NCBI RefSeq assembly: GCF_001425005.1
Contig: NZ_LMDB01000039.1
Coordinates: 248,001 to 312,000 of the forward strand
From: Duganella sp. Root336D2
GTDB lineage: Bacteria; Pseudomonadota; Gammaproteobacteria; Burkholderiales; Burkholderiaceae_D
Reading direction: 5' to 3'
Length of the DNA stretch: 64,000 nt
The notes under the pieces are model-generated. The model was not told the DNA's origin. It saw nothing but the letters and a program-made list of their open reading frames with translations, and ran no database searches. Positions 45,575-53,313 of this stretch are shown here, one piece after another (the stretch's first letter is position 1; each line of letters opens with the position of its first letter). A program made the position numbers and the translations under genes.

Positions 45575-45983
45575 AGGCGCCTACCTGGGCGCCGATGCGC
45601 GCGCCCATGGCCTCGCCCAGCGCCTGCAGGCCGCTCAGCGGGCGCACCATCACTTCAAAGTCGACGATCTTGCCCGCCTCATTGAAGCGGATGAAGTCGA
45701 TGCCCTTGAGCTGCTTGTCGCCCACATTGGCGCTGAATTCCAGCACCACGCTCAGGCCATCGTCGGCCGCCAACTGGCGGTGATAGGCGAAGTTCTCGAA
45801 CACCTGGTAAGCGGTGTTCAGTACCAGCACCACCGCCTGCCGGCTGGCGTAAGGCTTGTTCGCAATCGGCGAGCGGAACACCGCATCCGCATCGACGATG
45901 GAGGGCAGGGTCGACAAATTACCGCCGGCGATCATGTCGTGCCAGCGTTCGAGCGATTCCGCAACGGCCGGTTGCAGCTGCAT
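45558..45983 (-). CDS. NTF2-like / SnoaL-fold protein
   Basis: A 141-residue protein from ATG 45983 with AAGGAG upstream. It reads as a cone-shaped alpha+beta fold: AVAESLERWHDMIAGGN, VDADAVFRSPIANKPYASRQAV, FEFSANVGDKQLKGIDFIRFNE-like strands and a final helix. It lies 11 bases downstream of fadH on the same strand, hence probably in that operon. It may be a non-catalytic or isomerase-like accessory. It overlaps the end of marR by 17 bases, convergent. Confidence 0.78.
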   Translation of the reverse strand: MQLQPAVAESLERWHDMIAGGNLSTLPSIVDADAVFRSPIANKPYASRQAVVLVLNTAYQVFENFAYHRQLAADDGLSVVLEFSANVGDKQLKGIDFIRFNEAGKIVDFEVMVRPLSGLQALGEAMGARIGAQVGAFKVPA

Positions 45984-45994
45984 GGGCTTACTCC

Positions 45995-48016
45995 TTAAAT
46001 GGCGGCAGCCAGTCGGGTGCCTTGGTTGATAGCGCGTTTCGCATCCAGTTCGGCAGCCACGTCGGCGCCGCCGATCAGGTGTACTTTGCAGCCAGCGTCG
46101 AGCAGGCCTTGCTGCAGTTCGCGCAGCGGCTCCTGGCCGGCGCAAACAATCACATTATCCACCGGCAGCACGTGCTGCTGGCCTTCCACGGTCACATGCA
46201 GGCCGGCGTCGTCGATGCGGTCGTAGCTGACGCCCGACTGCATGTTCACGCGCTTGGCTTTCAGGCCGGTGCGGTGGATCCAGCCGGTGGTCTTGCCCAG
46301 GCCATCGCCAACCTTGCTGGTCTTACGCTGCAGCAGGTGGACCTGGCGCGGCGATGCTTCCACTTCGGGTGCGCGCAAGCCGCCGCGGTCCTTGTAGCCG
46401 TTGTCGATGCCCCATTCGGCGTAGAACTTTTCCGGCACCAGGCTGGCGCTCTTGCCTTCGTGGGTCAGGTATTCGGAGACGTCGAAGCCGATGCCGCCGG
46501 CGCCGATCACGGCCACGTTTTTGCCGACAGGGGCGCCGTCGCGCAGCACCTGCAGGTAGCCCAGGGCTTTCGGATGGTCGATGCCGTCAATGGCCGGGGT
46601 GCGCGGAATGACGCCGGTGGCCAGCACCACGTCGTCGAAGCCGCCTGCAGCCAGGCCGGCCGCGTCGACGCGGGTATTCAGGTGCAGCTTGACGCCGGTC
46701 AGCTCAATCTGGCGGCCGAAGTAGCGCAGGGTTTCGTTGAATTCTTCCTTACCCGGCACCTTTTTCGCCACATTGAACTGGCCGCCGATTTCGCTGCCGG
46801 CGTCGAACAGGGTCACCTCATGGCCGCGCGAGGCTGCGGTGGTGGCGAAGCTCAGGCCCGCTGGACCGGCGCCGACTACGGCGATGCGCCTGGTTTGCTG
46901 CGCAGGGGCGATCACCAGTTCGGTCTCATGGCAGGCGCGCGGGTTCACCAGGCAGGAAGTAATCTTGCCCGAGAAGGTGTGGTCCAGGCAGGCCTGGTTG
47001 CAGCCGATGCAGGTATTGATTTCGTCGCCGCGGTCTTCGCGCGCTTTTTGCATGAAGAAGGCGTCGGCCAGGAAGGGGCGCGCCATAGAGACCATATTCG
47101 CCGCGCCATCGGCCAGGATGCCCTCGGCCACTTCAGGCGTATTGATACGGTTGGTCGCCACCAGCGGGATGCCGACCTTGCCCATCAGATTCCTGGTAAC
47201 CCAGGCGAAACCGGCACGCGGCACCTTGGTGGCGATGGTCGGGATGCGCGCCTCGTGCCAGCCGATGCCGGTGTTGAGGATGGTGGCGCCAGCCTGTTCG
47301 ACGGCCTGTGCCAGTTGCACCACTTCCTCCAGCGAGGAGCCGCCTTCCACCAGGTCCAGCATGGACAGACGGTAGATGATGATGAAGTCATTGCCTACGC
47401 GCTCGCGCACGCGGCGTACGATTTCGACCGGGAAGCGCATGCGGTTCTCGTAGCTGCCGCCCCATTCGTCGCTACGCTGGTTGGTGCGGGCGGCGATGAA
47501 TTCGTTGATCAGGTAACCCTCGGAGCCCATGATTTCCACGCCGTCGTAGCCCGCTTCGCGCGCCAGCACGGCGCACTGGGCGTAGTCCTCGATGGTGGCC
47601 GCCACCTCTTCGGTGCTCAACTCGTGCGGGGTGAACTGGTTGATCGGCGCCTTGATCGCGCTCGGGCCCACCAGTTTCGGGTGATAGGCGTAGCGGCCAA
47701 AGTGCAGGATCTGCATGGCGATCTTGCCGCCTTCCGCATGCACGGCGGCAGTCACCTTGCGGTGCTGCGCCACTTCTTCGGTGGTGGTCAGCTTGGCGCC
47801 GGCCTTCCAGGGACGACCCGCCTCGTTCGGGGCGATGCCGCCGGTGACGATCAGGCCCACTTCGCCGCGCGCACGCTCGGCGTAGAAGGCGGCCATGCGT
47901 TCAAAGCCGTCGACTTCTTCTTCCAGGCCGACGTGCATGGAACCCATGATCACGCGGTTTTTCAGGGTGGTGAAGCCCAGGTCGAGCGGGGCGAGCAGGT
48001 GTGGGTAGCGGTTCAT
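45995..48016 (-). CDS. fadH: NADPH-dependent 2,4-dienoyl-CoA reductase
   Basis: A 673-residue flavo-iron-sulfur enzyme matching E. coli FadH (672). The N-terminal Old-Yellow-Enzyme barrel carries MGSMHVGLEE and GYDGVEIMGSEGYLINEF; the 4Fe-4S ligands are CIGCNQACLDHTFSGKITSC; an FAD/NAD domain follows with VVGAGPAGLSFATTAASRGH. It reduces 2,4-dienoyl-CoA in the oxidation of unsaturated fatty acids. ATG 48016 has AGGA five bases upstream; another ATG 12 bases earlier is possible. It is divergent from a PadR regulator with two palindromic sites between. Confidence 0.93.
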   Translation of the reverse strand: MNRYPHLLAPLDLGFTTLKNRVIMGSMHVGLEEEVDGFERMAAFYAERARGEVGLIVTGGIAPNEAGRPWKAGAKLTTTEEVAQHRKVTAAVHAEGGKIAMQILHFGRYAYHPKLVGPSAIKAPINQFTPHELSTEEVAATIEDYAQCAVLAREAGYDGVEIMGSEGYLINEFIAARTNQRSDEWGGSYENRMRFPVEIVRRVRERVGNDFIIIYRLSMLDLVEGGSSLEEVVQLAQAVEQAGATILNTGIGWHEARIPTIATKVPRAGFAWVTRNLMGKVGIPLVATNRINTPEVAEGILADGAANMVSMARPFLADAFFMQKAREDRGDEINTCIGCNQACLDHTFSGKITSCLVNPRACHETELVIAPAQQTRRIAVVGAGPAGLSFATTAASRGHEVTLFDAGSEIGGQFNVAKKVPGKEEFNETLRYFGRQIELTGVKLHLNTRVDAAGLAAGGFDDVVLATGVIPRTPAIDGIDHPKALGYLQVLRDGAPVGKNVAVIGAGGIGFDVSEYLTHEGKSASLVPEKFYAEWGIDNGYKDRGGLRAPEVEASPRQVHLLQRKTSKVGDGLGKTTGWIHRTGLKAKRVNMQSGVSYDRIDDAGLHVTVEGQQHVLPVDNVIVCAGQEPLRELQQGLLDAGCKVHLIGGADVAAELDAKRAINQGTRLAAAI

Positions 48017-48030
48017 TGGCGTCCTCATTA

Positions 48031-48044
48031 TGCAACTAGTTGCA
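48031..48044. promoter_or_regulatory. PadR operator, fadH-proximal
   Basis: TGCAACTAGTTGCA, a perfect 14-base palindrome 14 bases before the fadH ATG. The same core recurs 40 bases away. Confidence 0.75.
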
Positions 48045-48064
48045 CAAATATAGCCCGGTTGGCT

Positions 48065-48090
48065 CGTCTCTGCAACTAGTTGCAGAGACG
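48065..48090. promoter_or_regulatory. PadR operator, extended 26-base perfect palindrome
   Basis: The core TGCAACTAGTTGCA (48071-48084) is flanked by CGTCTC and GAGACG, giving a perfect 26-base palindrome. It is centred 40 bases from the first site and 77 bases upstream of the padR start. The pair probably binds two dimers of the adjacent regulator. Confidence 0.78.
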
Positions 48091-48154
48091 GTGTGGCTTG
48101 TCCGCCTCGCGCTGCTCAGGCAAGATGGTGGCATCTTTTTCATTGTTTCCTGCC

Positions 48155-48688
48155 ATGTCTTTGCCCCACGCGCTGTTGACGTCACTGTCCGAGCGAGCCG
48201 GTTCCGGCTCGGAGCTGGCCCGGCGCTTCGATAAATCGATCGGATTCTTCTGGGCCGCCACCCACCAGCAGATTTACCGTGAACTGGCGCGCCTGGAGCA
48301 AGCCGGCTGGATCGAATCCTTGCCCGCCGAGACGGGCCGCGGCCGCAAACGCGCCTACCGGGTGCTGCCGGCCGGTACCGCAGAGTTGCGGCGCTGGGTC
48401 GCCGAGGGCGAAGATCCCCGTCCCCAGCGCGATGCGCTGATGGTGCGCATCCGCGCGGAGGCGGCGATCGGCCCGGCGGGGCTGGCGGACGAAATGCGCC
48501 GCCACCTGGCTTTGCATGAAGCGAAACTGGCGCTCTACAAGAGTTTCGAACAGCGCGACTTCGCCAGCGATTCCGACTCGCGCGAACGCAAGCTGCAATA
48601 TGTGCTGCTGAAGGGCGGTATTGCGCAGGAAGAACTGGCGATCAAGATGGCAAGCGAAGCGATCGAAATCCTGAATAGTTGTAAATAA
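48155..48688 (+). CDS. PadR-family transcriptional regulator
   Basis: A 177-residue regulator. It starts MSLPHALLTSLSERAGSGSELARRFDKSIGFFWAATHQQIYRELARLE, the classical PadR N-terminus with the winged helix, and has a C-terminal dimerisation coiled coil. The start at 48155 was chosen for family fit; no strong ribosome site is seen. Divergent from fadH, it probably represses fadH and itself and responds to an acyl-CoA or phenolic compound; the ligand is unproven. Confidence 0.92.
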   Translation: MSLPHALLTSLSERAGSGSELARRFDKSIGFFWAATHQQIYRELARLEQAGWIESLPAETGRGRKRAYRVLPAGTAELRRWVAEGEDPRPQRDALMVRIRAEAAIGPAGLADEMRRHLALHEAKLALYKSFEQRDFASDSDSRERKLQYVLLKGGIAQEELAIKMASEAIEILNSCK

Positions 48689-48768
48689 GCCATACGTGAC
48701 AATTGGTGAATGTTTAACACTAATTGATGACTAGAATCGCTGCTTTCCAACTTTTGAAGTGAAAGCAA

Positions 48769-49374
48769 ATGCGCTCTTCTTCCCTGTTCCAACGCCTCTC
48801 CTGCGTCGCCATGCTGGCCGGCGCCACCCTGCTCACCGGTTGCGCAACCGCCTATGTCGACACCGCCACCCGCGAAGTGCCGGTTGCCGACTTCAAAAAG
48901 CCGGACCAGCCTAAAATTGTTAAGGTGAATTTCGAATTCCAGACCAAGGGCGTGCCGAACAGCCGCGCTACCGACTTCCTGAAGAAACAGGTCAATGAAC
49001 AGTTGCTGAGCAGCGGCCTGTTCATTGAGGCGACTGTCGACGCCAACGCCGACCTGCTCAACGTTACCCTGAACAATGTGGCAGTCGACGGCCAGAACCC
49101 GGCCATGTCCGGCTTCGTCACCGGCCTGACGTTCGGCCTGGCGGGCAGCACCGTGACCGACGGCTATGTTTGCAATATCAACTACCTGCCGGCTGGTTCG
49201 AACACCGCTGTCACTGCCAGCGCACGCCATGCGATCCACACCGGGCTTGGCGCGGGCTCCGCACCGCCAAATGCCGAGAAGTCGCCGGATATGGAATCCG
49301 CCGTACGCAAGATGGCCCGCGAAGTGGTCAGCACTGCACTGCGCGACCTGTCCAACGCGCCTGGCTTTAACTGA
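48769..49374 (+). CDS. Hypothetical lipoprotein (201 aa)
   Basis: Signal peptide with lipobox LTGC (Cys about residue 25). The mature part has a beta-rich pattern (KIVKVNFEFQTKGVPNSRATDFLKKQVNEQL, LLNVTLNNVAVDG), a hydrophobic glycine stretch (SGFVTGLTFGLAGSTVTDGY) and a C-terminal helix. The arrangement recalls proteins of curli- or secretin-associated type, but no family is recognised. It lies 18 bases ahead of a second, similar lipoprotein gene, and both probably reach the outer membrane. Confidence 0.75.
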   Translation: MRSSSLFQRLSCVAMLAGATLLTGCATAYVDTATREVPVADFKKPDQPKIVKVNFEFQTKGVPNSRATDFLKKQVNEQLLSSGLFIEATVDANADLLNVTLNNVAVDGQNPAMSGFVTGLTFGLAGSTVTDGYVCNINYLPAGSNTAVTASARHAIHTGLGAGSAPPNAEKSPDMESAVRKMAREVVSTALRDLSNAPGFN

Positions 49375-49392
49375 TCGCAGGGAATGGCACAT

Positions 49393-49971
49393 ATGAAACG
49401 ATTCCTGCGCTTACTCTCGATTACCACTGTACTCGCTGCTGCGACCCAGCTTGTGGCTTGTTCCACACCGATGGCAGCACCTTCTTCGTCGATCGAGAAC
49501 ACGGTCAAATTGCGCAACGCTGCGCTGGCGCCGGCCGCGATCGGCGAATTCGCGCTGGCACAAGGCACGCCTGCGGCAAAGGACAAATCCGTCAGCATGC
49601 GCGGCAACGCCCTGGTATCTCCGGTGGGCGATTCGCTCTCGAAGTATCTTGAGGAAACGCTGCGCAAGGAGTTGCAAGCAGCGAACCTGCTGGACGCAAA
49701 CTCCGCTACCCAGATCAGCGGCTTCCTGGTCGATTCCGACGTCGACGCCGCGATTGGAACAGGCACCGGCCACCTGACCGCGCGATTTGTGGTCAAGAAG
49801 GCTGACAGCGTTGCTTACGACCGCCGGTTGAGCACGAAGCTGGAATGGGAATCCTCATTTGTGGGTCTGATTGCTATCCCAACTGCAGCACAAAACTACG
49901 CTTTCCTCTACAAGAAGCTGGTTGGTACGCTGTTCGACGATCCCGATTTCCGTCAAGCGCTGGCGAAATAG
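49393..49971 (+). CDS. Hypothetical lipoprotein (192 aa)
   Basis: The ATG at 49393 was preferred (AGGGA about ten bases upstream) over ATG 49384. The signal peptide ends in lipobox LVAC. The mature part (NALVSPVGDSLSKYLEETLRKELQAANLLD, TQISGFLVDSDVDAAIGTGTGHLTARFVV) has the repeated beta-alpha pattern of small outer-membrane lipoproteins of the LptE/CsgG periphery, but I recognise no family. It is second in a two-lipoprotein operon; both could form a heteromer. Confidence 0.75.
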   Translation: MKRFLRLLSITTVLAAATQLVACSTPMAAPSSSIENTVKLRNAALAPAAIGEFALAQGTPAAKDKSVSMRGNALVSPVGDSLSKYLEETLRKELQAANLLDANSATQISGFLVDSDVDAAIGTGTGHLTARFVVKKADSVAYDRRLSTKLEWESSFVGLIAIPTAAQNYAFLYKKLVGTLFDDPDFRQALAK

Positions 49972-50053
49972 GGCTTCCCAAGGGGGATGACCAGGCAATG
50001 GAAAGCTGACCTGGATCATTTCCCCGAGGTGGTGGGCGGTCTACCATCCGGTC

Positions 50054-50407
50054 ATGGATACCCAATACCACGACCTGACCCAGGATATCTCCGCCAACCT
50101 GGCGCAGCTGCGCAAGACCCAGCCGGACGTGATGAAAGGCTTTAGCGACATGGGCAAGGCCGCCATGGCGGGTGGCGCGCTGGATCCCAAGACCAAAGAA
50201 CTGATTGCGCTGGCGGTGGGCGTTGCCGCGCGCTGCGACGGCTGCATCGGCTTCCACACCAAGGCGCTGGCCCGGCTCGGCGCCACCGTACAGGAAGTGC
50301 ACGATGCCCTGGGCGTGGCGATTTACATGGGCGGCGGACCCGTCGCCATGTATGCCGCGAATGCCGTCGCGGCTTACCAGGAGTTTTCGGAACTACAAAA
50401 AGTGTAG
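50054..50407 (+). CDS. Carboxymuconolactone decarboxylase / AhpD-like protein
   Basis: A 117-residue single-domain protein. The motif KELIALAVGVAARCDGCIGFHTKALARLGAT contains the CxxC-x3-H dithiol and proton-relay site of AhpD-like alkylhydroperoxidases. ALGVAIYMGGGPVAMYAANAVAAYQEF is the C-terminal helix pair. It probably uses the CDGC dithiol for peroxide or other redox chemistry, or has lost such activity. Single gene. Confidence 0.9.
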   Translation: MDTQYHDLTQDISANLAQLRKTQPDVMKGFSDMGKAAMAGGALDPKTKELIALAVGVAARCDGCIGFHTKALARLGATVQEVHDALGVAIYMGGGPVAMYAANAVAAYQEFSELQKV

Positions 50408-50447
50408 GCAGTGTTATGCTCCAGGTAAGGAATTGCCGGGAGATGAA

Positions 50448-51155
50448 ATGCGTCGTCGCGCCGTTTTGGGGTTCGCGCTGACTGGCCTGCTGCCAGCCTG
50501 GGTCGCTGCGCAGGCTTCGCCGGTGATGAATGTCTCCACCCTGGTGGGCGACGATCCCGCCGCCACCATTTCGGAACTGGTGCTGCGCGAAGCTTACCGG
50601 CGCATCGGCCGCACATTGGTCGTGCACCAGCTGCCCGGCGAGCGCTCGCTGATGTACGCCAACGACGGCAAGATGGATGGCGAGCTGTATCGCAAGCTTG
50701 GCCTGGACCGCGATTATCCCAACCTCGTCATTGTTCCCGTCCCCTTGCTCACCTTTGAACTGGTGATTTTCTCGCGCGGCACTTCTTTCATCGTCAACGG
50801 CTGGGAAAGCCTGCGTCCTTATACCATGGGCTTTGTGCGAGGGAACAAGATCGCGCAGGAGAACACCAAGGGCATGAAGGTTGAACAGGTGCCGACCATG
50901 CACCGGGCTTTTGAAAAACTGATGATGGGGCGCACCGACCTGGTGCTGGGACATCGCGCCTCCGGCATGGCGGTGGTACGCAGCCAGAAGCTGGACGGCG
51001 TTACCGTGCTGGAGCCGCCGCTGTCCTCCTTCCCGGTCTATCACTACCTGAACAAGAAGCATGAGGCGCTGGTGCCGGAACTGACCCGCGTGCTGAAACA
51101 AATGCAGGCCGAGCGCACCATCGAACGCTTCCAGAAGTCCCTGCCCGGCAATTGA
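50448..51155 (+). CDS. Periplasmic solute-binding protein, amino-acid ABC transporter type
   Basis: A 235-residue secreted protein with a signal peptide (MRRRAVLGFALTGLLPAWVAA, about 21 residues). The SBP_bac_3 fold is seen in VSTLVGDDPAATISELVLREAYRR, LIFSRG-like and IPLLTFELVIFSRG strands, and DLVLGHRASGMAVVRS. No permease or ATPase gene adjoins, so it may be an orphan binding protein. It lies just before the chitinase control region; a role with chitin products is not shown. Confidence 0.8.
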   Translation: MRRRAVLGFALTGLLPAWVAAQASPVMNVSTLVGDDPAATISELVLREAYRRIGRTLVVHQLPGERSLMYANDGKMDGELYRKLGLDRDYPNLVIVPVPLLTFELVIFSRGTSFIVNGWESLRPYTMGFVRGNKIAQENTKGMKVEQVPTMHRAFEKLMMGRTDLVLGHRASGMAVVRSQKLDGVTVLEPPLSSFPVYHYLNKKHEALVPELTRVLKQMQAERTIERFQKSLPGN

Positions 51156-51383
51156 GCAGCAATACCAGTGAGTAACTTGCATTTTGCCGGTATCTACTGT
51201 TTAACAGAATGTCTCATTTGAGACAGCGCCTTTCCCATTCGTGTTCCTTCAATTTCGACGCACGTTTTTCGCGCGTGCATTTTTGCAACTGGTCTTATAT
51301 TGGTGACACTAATTAAAACCACTTGACTACCAATTGTCCCAATCCCATCCTAGCCCGACAACCACAACCGAAGGAGGGGGAGC
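51156..51383 (+). promoter_or_regulatory. Control region of the chitinase operon with palindrome and TGGT/ACCA half-sites
   Basis: No gene is seen here. A perfect palindrome TGTCTCA-TT-TGAGACA lies at 51212-51227. Further on, CTGGTCTTATATTGGTG and ACCACTTGACTACCAATTG contain TGGT/ACCA half-sites like those bound by GntR-type GlcNAc regulators. TTGACT (51323-51328) could be a -35 box. GAAGGAGGGGG is the ribosome site of the first chitinase. Confidence 0.5.
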
Positions 51384-53252
51384 ATGGAACACAGGGTATC
51401 GAGAAGTTTTCTGGTCGCCGGTTTGACCAGCAGCCTGCTGGCTGCTTGCGGTGGCAGCAGCGACACTGGCCAGCCCACACAACAGCCGCGCACATTGGCG
51501 ACATCTGCAGTGTCTGAGTCTTGTCCGGCCTGGAACAGCAGCGCGGTTTACACCGCGGGCATGTGCGTCACTTATAACGGCACGGTGTATAAGGCCAAAT
51601 GGTGGACGCAGAACAATGTGCCGGGCACCGAGCAATATGGGCCTTGGGAGGCGCAGGCGACTACGCCGACTCCGACTCCAACGCCAACTCCAACGCCTGA
51701 TTGTCCGGCATGGAGCGCCGGTGCGGTCTACACCGGCGGCATGTGCGTGACCTATAACGGTTCCGTGTACAAGGCGAAGTGGTGGACGCAGAACAATGTC
51801 CCTGGCACGGAAGCGAACGGGCCGTGGGAGCTACAGTCGACTACGCCGACACCCACGCCAACCCCGACTCCCACACCAACACCTACACCGACCCCCACAC
51901 CAACTCCTACACCGACGCCTACTCCAACGCCGACACCGACACCGACGCCGACTCCAAATGGCCGCGAGATCGGATCCTACTTCGCGCAGTGGGGCGTGTA
52001 CGGCCGCGATTACGAAGTGGCGGATATCCACACCACGAAAACGCCAGTGAATGGCGTGCAGACCAGCGTCGCCGACCAGCTCACCTTCATCAACTACGCC
52101 TTCGGCAACGTGTACCAGAAGAACGGCGGCTACGAGTGCGACATGGTGACGAAGGCCGAAGTCGGCAACGACAATCCGACGTCGCCAGATGCCGGCACCG
52201 GTGGCGACTCTTATGCCGACTACCAGCGCCAGCCGCGCCGCACCGTCAACGGCCAGTCCGTGCCGTGGGACGCTCCGCTGTCCGGCAACTTCCTGCAACT
52301 GAAACTGCTCAAGCAGCAGCACCCGAACCTGAAGGTGTTCATCTCGCTGGGCGGCTGGTCGTGGTCGAAATTCTTCTCGGCCGCATCCAAGACCGACGCA
52401 TTGCGCAAGCAGCTCGCCAAATCCTGCGTGAAGATGTTCATCGCCGGCGACCTGCCAATCCAGGATGGGCGCGGCGGACCGGGTGCCGGCAAGGGTGTGT
52501 TCGACGGTATCGACATCGACTGGGAATACCCGGGCGGCGGCGGCCAGCCATACAACACCTACGACGCGGTCAACGACAAGCATAACTTCACGCTGTTGAT
52601 GGCGGAGTTCCGGGCCCAGCTTGACGCGCAAGGCGCCGCCGACGGCAAGCGCTATGCATTGACTGCAGCAATCGGCGCCGGCGTCGACAAGATCGCCAAC
52701 ACGGAGCCGAACCTGTACGGGCAGTACATGGATTGGGTGAACGTGATGACCTACGATTTCCACGGCGCGTGGGAATCGAGCACCAACTTCCACTCGCCGC
52801 TGTACCGCGACCCGGCCGATCCTGCGACTGGCAATCTGGTCAAGTACAACGCCAACGACGCGATCGCTGCGCTGACGGCGGCCGGTATGCCGAAGAACAA
52901 GATCCTGCTCGGGATTCCGTTCTATGGGCGCGGTTGGAAGGGAGTTACGGCCGGTCCGAATGGCAACGGCTTGTACCAGGCTGCCACCGGCGGCGCCGGC
53001 GGTACCTACGAAGGCGGGATCGACGATTACAAGGTCCTGCGCAACAAGACCGGCCAGCGCTGGTACCACCCGGTGACCAAGCAGCTGTACCTGTACACCA
53101 GCACCGGCGAGTGGTGGAGCTATGACGATCCGACCGTGATCGGCACCAAGATGCAGTACGTCCGCGACCAGGGCCTGCGCGGCGCCTTCTCGTGGGAACT
53201 GGACGGCGATGCAAGCGGTGCACTGACCAGCGAAGTCTGGAAAGGGCGTTAA
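51384..53252 (+). CDS. GH18 chitinase, lipoprotein with two CBM5/12 modules
   Basis: A 622-residue predicted lipoprotein (lipobox LAAC). Two chitin-binding modules (about residues 47-91 and 107-151; AKWWTQ motif, one Cys pair each) are separated by a Thr-Pro linker, and a second linker of about 19 Thr-Pro units follows. The GH18 catalytic domain starts at about 193 with Glu381 in DGIDIDWEYPG as the catalytic acid, and it includes SLGGWSWSKFF and MTYDFHGAWE. It hydrolyses chitin at the cell surface or outside. A hairpin terminator follows, so later genes of the operon may be expressed less. Confidence 0.93.
   Translation: MEHRVSRSFLVAGLTSSLLAACGGSSDTGQPTQQPRTLATSAVSESCPAWNSSAVYTAGMCVTYNGTVYKAKWWTQNNVPGTEQYGPWEAQATTPTPTPTPTPTPDCPAWSAGAVYTGGMCVTYNGSVYKAKWWTQNNVPGTEANGPWELQSTTPTPTPTPTPTPTPTPTPTPTPTPTPTPTPTPTPTPTPNGREIGSYFAQWGVYGRDYEVADIHTTKTPVNGVQTSVADQLTFINYAFGNVYQKNGGYECDMVTKAEVGNDNPTSPDAGTGGDSYADYQRQPRRTVNGQSVPWDAPLSGNFLQLKLLKQQHPNLKVFISLGGWSWSKFFSAASKTDALRKQLAKSCVKMFIAGDLPIQDGRGGPGAGKGVFDGIDIDWEYPGGGGQPYNTYDAVNDKHNFTLLMAEFRAQLDAQGAADGKRYALTAAIGAGVDKIANTEPNLYGQYMDWVNVMTYDFHGAWESSTNFHSPLYRDPADPATGNLVKYNANDAIAALTAAGMPKNKILLGIPFYGRGWKGVTAGPNGNGLYQAATGGAGGTYEGGIDDYKVLRNKTGQRWYHPVTKQLYLYTSTGEWWSYDDPTVIGTKMQYVRDQGLRGAFSWELDGDASGALTSEVWKGR
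51522..51836 (+). repeat. Two near-identical CBM5/12-coding modules, first chitinase
   Basis: Units at 51522-51656 and 51702-51836 share most bases, including TGTGCGT, TAYAAYGG and AAGTGGTGGACGCAGAACAATGT-like segments, and are joined by a Thr-Pro repeat. The same pair recurs in the second GH18 gene (54477-54611 and 54669-54803), suggesting duplication or gene conversion. GH19 has one diverged copy at 57051-57190. Confidence 0.85.
51840..51958 (+). repeat. Thr-Pro coding tandem hexamer tract, first chitinase
   Basis: About 19 copies of ACNCCN encode the linker between binding modules and catalytic domain. Such tracts change length by slippage in multiples of six, so variation keeps the frame. 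A similar tract of about 22 copies lies at 54811-54942 in the second GH18 gene. Confidence 0.85.
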
Positions 53253-53265
53253 TCGTCCAGTCCCT

Positions 53266-53296
53266 GCCGGCGGCGTTCCCCACGCCGCCGGCTTTT
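53266..53296 (+). terminator. Hairpin terminator between first chitinase and cupin gene
   Basis: GCCGGCGGCG and CGCCGCCGGC pair over ten bases with a seven-base loop, followed by TTTT. It lies 13 bases after the chitinase stop and 17 bases before the next gene, inside what otherwise looks like one operon, so it may attenuate or uncouple downstream genes. Confidence 0.8.
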
Positions 53297-53313
53297 CCCA
53301 TTTGGAGACGAAT

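Noticed and set aside
46022..48079. A 685-codon open frame antisense to fadH
   Set aside because: It mirrors fadH, whose motifs and length are complete; the antisense product has no motif and codon use typical of a GC-rich shadow.
51840..51958. CRISPR-like or minisatellite array in the chitinase gene
   Set aside because: The repeats are in-frame ACNCCN hexamers encoding Thr-Pro linkers, without spacers.
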